This document shows positions 45,673-54,551 of a stretch of 64,000 nucleotides of DNA, piece after piece. This DNA is from Pricia antarctica (lineage in GTDB: Bacteria; Bacteroidota; Bacteroidia; Flavobacteriales; Flavobacteriaceae), in the NCBI RefSeq assembly GCF_900101815.1, contig NZ_FNAO01000002.1, positions 248,001-312,000 on the forward strand. Direction: 5' to 3'. The notes beneath the pieces are model-generated. The model was not told the DNA's origin. It saw only the letters and a list, made by a program, of their open reading frames with translations, and made no database searches. The position numbers and the translations under genes were made by a program. Numbering within the stretch: position 1 is the first letter of the stretch; each line of letters begins with the position of its first letter.

Positions 45673-46089
45673 ATGAAAAGTTTCTTTCATAAAATAATGT
45701 CTTTTTCCATGGCACTGATTGTGCTGTTCTCGACCTTTTCCTTTACGGTCGAGCAACATTATTGCGGGGATTTTTTAGTGGATTATTCTTTGTTCGGGAA
45801 AGCTGAATCTTGTGGTATGGATGTTCAAAAAGACATGCATCCCGAACGATCCGGCTTATCACAGAAAGATTGTTGTAGTGATGAGATGCTATCTATTGAT
45901 GGGCAAGACAATTTAAAACTATCATTTGATAAACTGAGTTTTGCGCAACTGCAATTTGTAGCTTCTTTCGTATATTCATATCTCAATCTTTTTGAAGGAT
46001 TACCTGAAAACATAGTCTCGTTTAGCGATTACCCCCCTCCACTTTTGGTCAAGGATATACAGGTCCTAGACCAGACCTTCCTTATTTGA
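45673..46089 (+). CDS. HYC_CC_PP family protein, first gene of the RND operon
   Basis: 138 residues from the ATG at 45673; the longer frame starts with a TTG inside the -7 box, so I reject it. Signal-like start (IMSFSMALIVLFSTFSFTVEQ), then HYC (QHYCGDF), QKDCCSDE and YPPPLLVKDIQVLDQTFL. It is related in architecture and sequence to the protein at 41720-42133 on the other strand. It precedes the CusA-type pump gene, the usual place for this family, and is presumably involved in metal sensing or handling in the periplasm. Confidence 0.88.
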   Translation: MKSFFHKIMSFSMALIVLFSTFSFTVEQHYCGDFLVDYSLFGKAESCGMDVQKDMHPERSGLSQKDCCSDEMLSIDGQDNLKLSFDKLSFAQLQFVASFVYSYLNLFEGLPENIVSFSDYPPPLLVKDIQVLDQTFLI

Positions 46090-46109
46090 TTTTTAAGTAA
46101 TAGAAATCT

Positions 46110-46138
46110 AAGGCCCAACTGATAGCAGTTCAGGGCTT
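46110..46138 (+). terminator. Hairpin between HYC_CC_PP gene and cusA
   Basis: AAGGCCCAACTG and CAGTTCAGGGCTT pair with one bulged base around ATAG, 20 bases after the HYC_CC_PP stop, and are followed by a T-rich run (TTGTCCTGTTTTGC). It may terminate or attenuate transcription and so lower pump expression relative to the first gene. Confidence 0.5.
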
Positions 46139-46192
46139 GTCCTGTTTTGCTGTTTTCCAATCAGAACTTCTAATTACTTAATCATCAATACC

Positions 46193-49100
46193 ATGCTGAA
46201 TAAAAGCATCAAATTTCTTATAGAGAATAAATTGGTCGCGGTTTTGCTGCTAATCCTTTTTGTAGGCTGGGGAACCGTAAACGCTCCTTTTGAGTGGAGT
46301 ACGGGCTCGTTGCCAAGAAACCCCGTTGCTGTTGATGCCATACCGGACATCGGTGAAAACCAGCAGATCGTTTTTACCAAATGGGACGGTCGCTCGCCAC
46401 AGGATATTGAAGACCAGATAACTTATCCGCTTACTACCTCCCTTCTAGGAATCCCCGGTGTTAAGACCATCCGTAGTTCCTCAATGTTCGGTTTTTCCAG
46501 TATCTACATCATATTCGAAGAGGATATCGAATTCTATTGGAGCCGAAGCCGGATCCTTGAAAAATTGAATTCCCTCCCAAGCGGCTTGTTGCCCGATGGG
46601 GTCAACCCTGCATTGGGACCGGATGCTACGGGACTTGGACAAATATTCTGGTATACTTTGGAAGGCCGTGACCAAGATGGAAATGTCACGGGCGGATGGG
46701 ATTTACACGAACTCAGAAGCATTCAGGATTTTTATGTGAAATATGCGCTGTCGTCGGCAAGTGGTGTTTCAGAGGTGGCATCCATAGGTGGATATGTGCT
46801 CGAATATCAGGTTGATGTAAATCCCGAACTGATGAAGCAATACGGTATCGGACTGCAAGAGGTGGTAAAGGCCGTAAAACAAAGCAATCGGGACATCGGG
46901 GCACAGACGTTGGAAATCAACCAAGCCGAATATCTGATTCGGGGTCTCGGTTACGTGAAATCAATCGAAGATCTCCAAGACGCAGTGATTACTTCCGAAG
47001 ATTATACGTCCATCCGAATAAAGGATATCGGAAAAGTTTCTCACGGACCTGCCACTCGGCGTGGCATATTGGACAAGGAAGGCGCAGAAGTTGTTGGGGG
47101 TGTAGTGGTCGCACGGTATGGTGCCAACCCCATGGAGGTCATTAACAATGTAAAGGATCAAATTATTGATTTAAGTGCAGGACTCCCCTCCAAAGTACTT
47201 GAAGACGGCAGAACATCCCAGCTCACGGTTGTTCCATTTTACGACAGGACCGAACTTATTCAAGAAACGTTGGGCACTCTCAATGAAGCCCTGACATTGG
47301 AAATTTTGATTACCATTTTGGTCATCATCATTATGGTCTTCAATTTAAGGGCATCCATCCTAATTTCAGGATTGTTGCCCGTTGCGGTACTCATGGTATT
47401 TATCGCGATGAAACTTTTCAATGTGGATGCGAATATCGTAGCACTTTCTGGTATAGCCATCGCCATTGGAACCATGGTGGATGTCGGGGTCATACTCTCC
47501 GAAAACATCATACGGCATTTGGACGAAAATGAAGAGGACCTACCTATCAATACCGTAGTCTATAATGCCTCGGCAGAAGTATCGGGAGCCATATTAACCG
47601 CTGTAATGACCACGATCATCAGTTTTATTCCTGTATTTACAATGATAGGTGCAGAAGGAAAATTGTTCAGGCCGTTGGCTTTTACAAAAACGTTTGCGTT
47701 AACGGCATCCATCATTGTAGCCCTATTTTTGATACCTCCCTTTGCGGCTTTCCTCTTTAGAAAGAAACGGAGCAAGAGTATTGTAGGTTATGTCTTTAGT
47801 ATACTTATGATAGTCCTTGGCCTTATAGCGGTAGTATATGGCTATTGGCTGGGGCTCGTGCTAATAGCCTTCGGAACGTTAAAGCCATTGAAAAATGCAG
47901 AACTTGCGGGGCGGCTTTTCAATGGATTTTCCCTCTCCGAAAAACAGGCAAGTCTTTTGAATATTATTATTTCAGCTACGGCAATCGTATTCCTGTTGGC
48001 CAGCTATTGGCGGCCACTGGGCCTTGACCGTAGCATTTTTATCAACCTGATTTTCGTTGCATTTATCTGTTTCGGACTTCTAGGCTTCTTTATCGTATTC
48101 AGGAATTACTATACGAGAATACTAAGATGGGCGCTACGAAACAAAATCCTATTCCTTTCCGTCCCGACGCTTATTGTCATCTTCGGTGTGTTAATTATGC
48201 AGAATACGGGCAAGGAATTTATGCCCTCGCTCAATGAAGGTTCGTTCCTATTGATGCCAACTTCATTACCACACGCAGGGGTGGAAGAAAATAAGCGGGT
48301 ATTGCAACAGCTGGATATGGCGGTCGCCAGTATTCCAGAAATAGCAACAGTGGTGGGTAAAGCGGGCCGAACAGAATCCGCATTGGATCCAGCGCCCTTG
48401 TCCATGTACGAAAACATTATCCAATACAAGCCCGAATACATGTTGAACGAAGATAGGGAACGGCAGCGTTACAGGGTCAATGAAGACGGTCTTTTTAAAC
48501 TTAACGACGGTACTTTTGTTACCAATCCGAATAGGGTCGTAGATGATGATCGAAACTATGATGAATCTGCAATTACATCCGCATTTTCCGTAAAACAAAA
48601 AGATTTGATACCCGATGACGACGGGGAATATTACCGGAACTGGAGACCGGAAATTGAATCTCCAGACGATATTTGGAACGATATCGTGAAGGTCACCAAA
48701 CTCCCAGGGGTTACGTCGGCACCTAAATTACAGCCAATCGAGACCCGATTGGTCATGCTGCAAACGGGAATGCGTGCCCCCATGGGTATCAAGGTAAAGG
48801 GTCAGGATTTAAGGGAAATAGAAGCCTTCGGTCTTAAGCTCGAAGGTATTTTGAAACAGGCCGAGGGGGTCAAAGAGGAAGCCGTCTTCGCAGATCGAAT
48901 TGTCGGAAAACCTTATTTGCTGATAGATATCGATAGGGAGCGACTGGCACTGTACGGTATTACTATCGAAGATGTGCAAAGCGTATTGCAAGTGGCCGTC
49001 GGGGGGATGATACTCACCCAAACGGTGGAAGGGCGCGAACGATATGGTATTCGGGTGCGATATCCAAGAGAGTTGCGCGAGAACCCAGCAGATTTGAAGA

Positions 49101-49957
49101 ACATCTATGTGCCTGTTGCGAAGGGAAGCCCTGTTCCTTTGAGCGAGTTGGTTACAATTAGATATGAAAAAGGCCCGCAGGTCATCAAGAGTGAGGATAC
49201 CTTTTTGGTCGGTTACGTGCTGTTCGATAAGTTGGACGGTTTTGCCGAGGTTGCAGTGGTCGAAAATGCCCAGGCCCTGATACAGGAAAAAATAGATAGC
49301 GGGGAACTGGTGGTTCCCAAGGGTATCAATTATTTGTTTACAGGTACTTATGAAAACCAATTACGTGCCGAAAAAACGTTATCGGTGGTCGTGCCGTTGG
49401 CATTGGCCATCATATTCCTGATTCTCTATTTCCAATTCCGTTCGGTAGGGACCTCGTTAATGGTTTTTACGGGGATAGCGGTGGCCTTCGCTGGCGGGTT
49501 TCTTATGATCTGGTTCTATGGGCAGGATTGGTTCTTGAACTTTAACTTTTTTGGGGAAAATCTACGTGACCTCTTCCAGATGCATACCATTAACCTGAGT
49601 GTTGCCGTATGGGTAGGTTTTATTGCGCTCTTTGGTATCGCTACGGATGATGGCGTAGTAATGGCCACCTATTTAACACAGACTTTTGATAGGAATAGAC
49701 CGGAAACTAAAAACGAGATAAGGGCATCTGTGGTTATAGCAGGAGAAAAGCGTATTCGTCCGTGTTTGATGACAACCGCTACCACTATTCTGGCATTGCT
49801 TCCCGTATTGACATCCACCGGCCGAGGTAGCGATATTATGATACCCATGGCGATTCCCTCTTTTGGAGGAATGCTTATCGCGTTGATTACTTTATTTGTC
49901 GTGCCCGTTTTATACAGCTGGAAGGCCGAGTTTGAATTAAAAAGAATATCCAAATGA
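46193..49957 (+). CDS. cusA: CusA/CzcA-type heavy-metal RND efflux pump
   Basis: 1254 residues, somewhat longer than the usual 1040-1050. Start MLNKSIKFLIENKLVAVLLL, then DIGENQQIVFTKWDGRSPQDIEDQITYPL, IAIGTMVDVGVILSEN (helix 4), and GEKRIRPCLMTTATTILALLPVL near the end, all typical of the HME family. Extra length comes from an insert with hydrophobic segments (about 520-620) and a longer periplasmic loop. Substrate most likely Cu(I)/Ag(I) given the context. TolC overlaps its end by four bases (ATGA). A periplasmic adaptor gene (CusB) is missing next to it. Confidence 0.95.
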   Translation: MLNKSIKFLIENKLVAVLLLILFVGWGTVNAPFEWSTGSLPRNPVAVDAIPDIGENQQIVFTKWDGRSPQDIEDQITYPLTTSLLGIPGVKTIRSSSMFGFSSIYIIFEEDIEFYWSRSRILEKLNSLPSGLLPDGVNPALGPDATGLGQIFWYTLEGRDQDGNVTGGWDLHELRSIQDFYVKYALSSASGVSEVASIGGYVLEYQVDVNPELMKQYGIGLQEVVKAVKQSNRDIGAQTLEINQAEYLIRGLGYVKSIEDLQDAVITSEDYTSIRIKDIGKVSHGPATRRGILDKEGAEVVGGVVVARYGANPMEVINNVKDQIIDLSAGLPSKVLEDGRTSQLTVVPFYDRTELIQETLGTLNEALTLEILITILVIIIMVFNLRASILISGLLPVAVLMVFIAMKLFNVDANIVALSGIAIAIGTMVDVGVILSENIIRHLDENEEDLPINTVVYNASAEVSGAILTAVMTTIISFIPVFTMIGAEGKLFRPLAFTKTFALTASIIVALFLIPPFAAFLFRKKRSKSIVGYVFSILMIVLGLIAVVYGYWLGLVLIAFGTLKPLKNAELAGRLFNGFSLSEKQASLLNIIISATAIVFLLASYWRPLGLDRSIFINLIFVAFICFGLLGFFIVFRNYYTRILRWALRNKILFLSVPTLIVIFGVLIMQNTGKEFMPSLNEGSFLLMPTSLPHAGVEENKRVLQQLDMAVASIPEIATVVGKAGRTESALDPAPLSMYENIIQYKPEYMLNEDRERQRYRVNEDGLFKLNDGTFVTNPNRVVDDDRNYDESAITSAFSVKQKDLIPDDDGEYYRNWRPEIESPDDIWNDIVKVTKLPGVTSAPKLQPIETRLVMLQTGMRAPMGIKVKGQDLREIEAFGLKLEGILKQAEGVKEEAVFADRIVGKPYLLIDIDRERLALYGITIEDVQSVLQVAVGGMILTQTVEGRERYGIRVRYPRELRENPADLKNIYVPVAKGSPVPLSELVTIRYEKGPQVIKSEDTFLVGYVLFDKLDGFAEVAVVENAQALIQEKIDSGELVVPKGINYLFTGTYENQLRAEKTLSVVVPLALAIIFLILYFQFRSVGTSLMVFTGIAVAFAGGFLMIWFYGQDWFLNFNFFGENLRDLFQMHTINLSVAVWVGFIALFGIATDDGVVMATYLTQTFDRNRPETKNEIRASVVIAGEKRIRPCLMTTATTILALLPVLTSTGRGSDIMIPMAIPSFGGMLIALITLFVVPVLYSWKAEFELKRISK

Positions 49958-51171
49958 ACAAATACCTATACCTATTGATTGGAACACTATCCATCGCTTC
50001 CGTGCACGGGCAAGAGTTGGAAAGTCTAATCCAACAGGCCGAACTCAACAATCCCGAGATTCAGGCTTTCGAATTGCGGTATAATATTGCCTCTGAAAAG
50101 GTGAACGAGGTCAACACCTTGCCCAATACAGAAGTGAGCGCGGGCTATTTTGTAAGCGAGCCCGAAACACGGACCGGAGCACAGAAAGCAAGATTCTCGG
50201 CAAAACAGATGATACCATGGTTCGGTACCATTACCGCCCGTGAAAATTATGCCAGTTCCTTGGCGGATGCCCAATATGAAGAGTTGGTCATCGCCAAAAG
50301 AAAATTGGTATTATCGGTCTCGCAGTCCTATTACCTCCTGTTTGCGATTGTGGCAAAACAAAAGGTATTGGACGAGAACATTGAGTTGCTGGATACTTAT
50401 GAGCGTTTGGCCTTGACTTCCGTGGAAGTTGGCAGCGCATCCGCTGTTGATGTGCTTCGCCTACAGATTAGGCAGAACGAGCTGGAGCAACAGAAAGAAG
50501 TGCTAGAACAGGAGTATGTGGCAGAACAGACCTTGCTCAATAATCTTTTGAACCGGGACGGACAAACCCAAATTGTAGTTTACGACGGACTAACGGTACC
50601 GGAACAAGACCCAATTATGGATGAGGGAGGCCTTGACCTGCATCCCGAACTTATAAAGTATAACAAATTATATGAGTCGGTAGAACAGTCCCAGATATTG
50701 AACCAAAAAGAGGCCTTCCCGAACCTTGGTTTCGGATTGGATTATGTACCCGTTGCCGAAAGGTCCGACATGGCCTTCGATGATAACGGAAAGGATATTT
50801 TGATGCCCATGGTGTCGGTATCCATCCCGATATTCAACAACAAATACAAATCCATATCCGAACAGAACAAGCTGAAGCAAGGTGAAATAACCGCCCAAAA
50901 GCAGGAACGCAGAAACAAATTGGAAACCCTTTTGAGCGAGGCAAGCAATGCCCGAGTAGCTGCTAGAATACGTTTTAGAACACAGGCCAAAAATATACAG
51001 CAGGCCAATGATGCGGAGGAAATCCTGATTAAAAGTTACGAGACGGGAACCATTGATTTTAATGATGTCTTGGACATTCAGGAACTACAATTGAAGTTTC
51101 AGATAAACCGGATAGAGTCGATAAAAATGTATTACGTGCAATCGGCCATTATCAATTATCTAATGAGTTAA
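49954..51171 (+). CDS. TolC/CusC-family outer membrane channel
   Basis: 405 residues: signal peptide (LYLLIGTLSIASVHGQ, cleavage after Gly near 21), then the long helical hairpins of outer-membrane efflux proteins (LESLIQQAELNNPEIQAFELRYN; second repeat from about 215, MVSVSIPIFNNKYKSISEQNKLKQ). Forms the exit duct for the RND pump. Translation is coupled to cusA by an ATGA overlap. Confidence 0.94.
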   Translation: MNKYLYLLIGTLSIASVHGQELESLIQQAELNNPEIQAFELRYNIASEKVNEVNTLPNTEVSAGYFVSEPETRTGAQKARFSAKQMIPWFGTITARENYASSLADAQYEELVIAKRKLVLSVSQSYYLLFAIVAKQKVLDENIELLDTYERLALTSVEVGSASAVDVLRLQIRQNELEQQKEVLEQEYVAEQTLLNNLLNRDGQTQIVVYDGLTVPEQDPIMDEGGLDLHPELIKYNKLYESVEQSQILNQKEAFPNLGFGLDYVPVAERSDMAFDDNGKDILMPMVSVSIPIFNNKYKSISEQNKLKQGEITAQKQERRNKLETLLSEASNARVAARIRFRTQAKNIQQANDAEEILIKSYETGTIDFNDVLDIQELQLKFQINRIESIKMYYVQSAIINYLMS

Positions 51172-51242
51172 AATACAAATGGATAAAAGTAAGGTCTGCC
51201 CGTTGAATAGCATACTTATGGTAAGTAACAAAATATTAATAA

Positions 51243-53606
51243 ATGAGAACCATGATTAGAAAAATTTTAATGTTGTTGTTGCTTCTTATATCCTACGAAG
51301 GTAGCTCACAATTGGTATCCAACGAAATCGAAGAAAATATGGACAATTGGCCTGAAAGGGTCTATGACCTCACCATTGATTACGAAACGCTTAACTATAC
51401 AGGTAAAGACGTAAGGGCCATGACCATCAACGGTGGTATTCCAGGGCCCAACCTTGAGTTCACCGAGGGCGAGTTTGCCATTATCAACGTGACCAACAAA
51501 ATGGATGTGGAAACATCGGTGCATTGGCACGGCATGATTCTTCCTAACTTTTATGATGGTGTACCTTATCTTTCCACTCCTCCGATACGGCCGGGAGAAA
51601 CGCTCCAATACAAATTTGCCCTTAAACAATCGGGTACCTATTGGTACCATTCCCATACAGGATTACAGGAGCAAAGGGGAGTTTATGGGTCGATACAAAT
51701 CAATCCTAAAGAGGAGACCTTTGAGTATGACCATGATTTGGTTTTAGTACTATCCGATTGGATGGACGAAAACCCAGCTTCCCAACTAAAGAATCTTAAA
51801 AGGGGCAACGAATGGTATTTAATCCGAAAAGGACAGATACAGAGCTGGGATAAAATAATCAAGAAAAATGCCGTTGGCGCCAAGCTAAAAATGATGTGGC
51901 AGCGTATGCCCGATATGGCCATATCCGACAATTATTTCGATACGTTTTTTATAAACGGTAAGGCAGGCCAAGAATATCCCAATTTTACACCTGGTGAGAA
52001 AGTGAGGGTCCGCTTTGTAAATGCTTCGGCAGCTTCCTATTTCTGGTTGACTTTTGGCGGTGGGGATCCTACCTTAATTTCGGCGGATGGTCAAGATGTG
52101 GTTCCTGTTACGAAAAACAAAACCCTTATCGGCGTAGCGGAAACATACGATTTTTTACTGACCATTCCCCAAAATGGAAAATTGGAAGTTCGAGCAATGG
52201 CCCAAGACGGCTCGGGGCATGCTTCCGCCTATTTGGGAACAGGCCCGGTAATGGCAGCACCGATGGTGCCAGAACCGGATTTGATTGAAAGCATGAAAAA
52301 AATGATGGCTATGGGCATGAAGATGGGCGCTCCGGCAGCCAAGTTCAATCCTTCTAAAAATGATTCCATCAAGTATATGAAAAAATATGCGATGAAAATG
52401 GATGAAATGAATCCGCCTGCCGAACAGGCAGAAATGGACGGCATGGCTATGGACAATGTGAAGATGGAAGAGGGGAAAATGGAAATGGATGGGATGAAAA
52501 TGAAAAAAGATTCAACCCAGATGGATGATGGTAAAATGAAGATGGGATATATCATTCCAGAGGACAAAGTTATAGGTTCTACTATGAAAACCGGGGATAA
52601 TCCAGAGTTCAATTACAATTACTTACGCTCGCCAGTACCTACAGAGTTTAACAGCGATAAGCCTATAAAGGAAATGCTTTTCAACTTAACGGGTAACATG
52701 AATCGATATGTCTGGTCAATCAATGGGGTACCACTGTCCGAAACTGATAAGATAAAAATCAAGCAAGGAGAAGTGGTGCGCATCACGCTCAATAACCTGA
52801 CAATGATGCACCACCCCATGCACCTACACGGTCACTTTTTTAGGGTGTTGAACGAAAATGGGGAGTATTCCCCATTAAAGCATACGGTAAATGTAGCCCC
52901 CATGCAAAAAGTGGTCATCGAGTTTAATGCCAATGAGTATGGCGACTGGTTTTTCCACTGTCACGTTCTATATCATTTAAACAGCGGTATGGCCAGAGTG
53001 TTCAGTTATGACACGCCACGAGATGAACGCTTGAAAGGAAATGCATTGACCAATCTTACAAACGAAGCCGATCACATATTTACTTGGGGCGAGCTAACGG
53101 CTGCCAGTCATATGACCGAACTTTACGCTACCGCTACCAACATCAGAAACCAGTTTATTTTTCGTGGGGAATATGGATGGAACCAAAATTTGGAAGCCCA
53201 GTTTACGTATGAACGATGGCTTAATAGTTATTTCAGGATTTTTGGAGGAGTAAACGTCGAGAATGAAGGTGCGGACAGTCTTGACGAAATAAATACCAGG
53301 GCAATCGGTGGGGTTCGGTATTTATTACCGCTTTTAATAGACTCCGAATTGCGAATAGACGATAAGCTAAGGCCATTGGTCAGCTTTTCAACGGCAACAA
53401 TGTTGTTTCCTAGGATAGGGATATACGGCCAATATGAATATCAAATCGATTTTGGATGGGTCGATAATTTACCCGAGGGAACGAGCTATAAAAGTGAAAC
53501 CACATGGCAAGTAGGTCTTGAGTATGTTTTAGGAAGAAATTTTTCGATTATGGCGAGCTATGATAACCGATTTGATTGGGGTGGTGGCCTGTCAGTAAGA
53601 TTTTAA
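51243..53606 (+). CDS. copA: CopA-type multicopper oxidase with CopB-like C-terminal domain
   Basis: 787 residues. Signal peptide at the N terminus (ILMLLLLLISYEGSSQ). Copper sites: HWHG near 97, WYHSHTG near 136, HHPMHLHGHF near 523 and HCHVLYHLNSGMARV near 574. Between about 350 and 440 lies a Met-rich segment (MKKMMAMGMKMG and MDGMAMDNVKM). The last 190 residues (from about 598) are beta-rich, with WGELTAASHMTELYATA, LRPLVSFSTATMLFPR and a C-terminal Phe, like the outer-membrane barrel CopB. CopA and CopB are separate proteins in Proteobacteria. It probably oxidises Cu(I) to Cu(II) and may anchor to the outer membrane. Confidence 0.9.
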   Translation: MRTMIRKILMLLLLLISYEGSSQLVSNEIEENMDNWPERVYDLTIDYETLNYTGKDVRAMTINGGIPGPNLEFTEGEFAIINVTNKMDVETSVHWHGMILPNFYDGVPYLSTPPIRPGETLQYKFALKQSGTYWYHSHTGLQEQRGVYGSIQINPKEETFEYDHDLVLVLSDWMDENPASQLKNLKRGNEWYLIRKGQIQSWDKIIKKNAVGAKLKMMWQRMPDMAISDNYFDTFFINGKAGQEYPNFTPGEKVRVRFVNASAASYFWLTFGGGDPTLISADGQDVVPVTKNKTLIGVAETYDFLLTIPQNGKLEVRAMAQDGSGHASAYLGTGPVMAAPMVPEPDLIESMKKMMAMGMKMGAPAAKFNPSKNDSIKYMKKYAMKMDEMNPPAEQAEMDGMAMDNVKMEEGKMEMDGMKMKKDSTQMDDGKMKMGYIIPEDKVIGSTMKTGDNPEFNYNYLRSPVPTEFNSDKPIKEMLFNLTGNMNRYVWSINGVPLSETDKIKIKQGEVVRITLNNLTMMHHPMHLHGHFFRVLNENGEYSPLKHTVNVAPMQKVVIEFNANEYGDWFFHCHVLYHLNSGMARVFSYDTPRDERLKGNALTNLTNEADHIFTWGELTAASHMTELYATATNIRNQFIFRGEYGWNQNLEAQFTYERWLNSYFRIFGGVNVENEGADSLDEINTRAIGGVRYLLPLLIDSELRIDDKLRPLVSFSTATMLFPRIGIYGQYEYQIDFGWVDNLPEGTSYKSETTWQVGLEYVLGRNFSIMASYDNRFDWGGGLSVRF

Positions 53607-53609
53607 AAG

Positions 53610-54443
53610 ATGGACGGATACAAAAAAAATAGCCTGAGTTTGACCGGTGCCGTATCACTGGGTACCGGTGTTATGATCGGTGCGGGTATCTTTGCCCTTT
53701 TGGGACAGGTTGCCGAACTGTCCGGACAGTGGTTTCCCATTGCATTTTTGGCAGGGGCCATTATCTCGGGCTTTAGTGCCTACTCATACGTTAAGATGTC
53801 AAATGCATACCCTTCTGCAGGAGGGATCGCAACCTATCTGAAAAAGATTTATGGTAAAGGTGCACTTGCGGCATCCGGTGCTTTGCTAATGGCTTTTTCT
53901 ATGGTCATCAATGAGAGCTTGGTTGCCCGTACCTTCGGTTCGTATACGTTACAATTGTTCGATGTTGGGGGCGATAGCGTATGGGTTCCTGTTTTAGGTG
54001 TCGTACTATTGATTACAGCTTTCTTGATCAATATTTCGGGAAACAACGTTATCGGCAAATCATCGTTGGTAATGGCCATTCTCAAAATCGGGGGTATCTC
54101 CATTTTTGCGATAGGCGGTCTGTGGGCGGCGGGATTCTCCTTTTCAGAAGTAGTCCCTTCCAGTAGTTTGTCCGAGTATCCGGTCTCCAGCTACTTAGGG
54201 GCTTCGGCATTGTCCATCCTGGCCTACAAAGGCTTTACGACCATAACCAATAGCGGGGGGGAAATTGTAAGCCCCAATAAGAATGTCGGTACCGCCATTA
54301 TATTGGACCTTGTGGTTCTAGGCGCATTTTTATGGATAAAAATATCCAGTGATGTATTGGTGGTCGTTGTAGCGGTAGTACTTACGGTATTGGTATTTAC
54401 AGGGGAAAAATGGTTCTTAAAAAGGAACGATGCAAACAACTAG
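53610..54443 (+). pseudogene. APC permease with an internal in-frame deletion
   Basis: 277 residues against 451 in the homologue at 35608-36963. The N-terminal 235 residues align all along (GTGVMIGAGIFALLGQ, LAYKGFTTITNSGGEI, PNKNVGTAI) and the end aligns to the last helices (DLVVLGAFLWIKISSDVL vs DIAVLTAFLYLKYLNDPL). About 155 residues in between are gone, with the join near 54290-54310 and the frame kept. Five or so helices are missing, so transport is unlikely. It begins 3 bases after the multicopper oxidase stop and is probably co-transcribed. Whether it makes a stable product is unknown. Confidence 0.8.
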
Positions 54444-54551
54444 GAATAGAAAAGGAAATTTTGATAAGACTTCGGTATGTCTGCACACTAGGGGTATGGA
54501 TTAGAGGTCGGGACCGTGTTTTTTTGAGTTTTAATTTAAAAAAGTCAAGTA

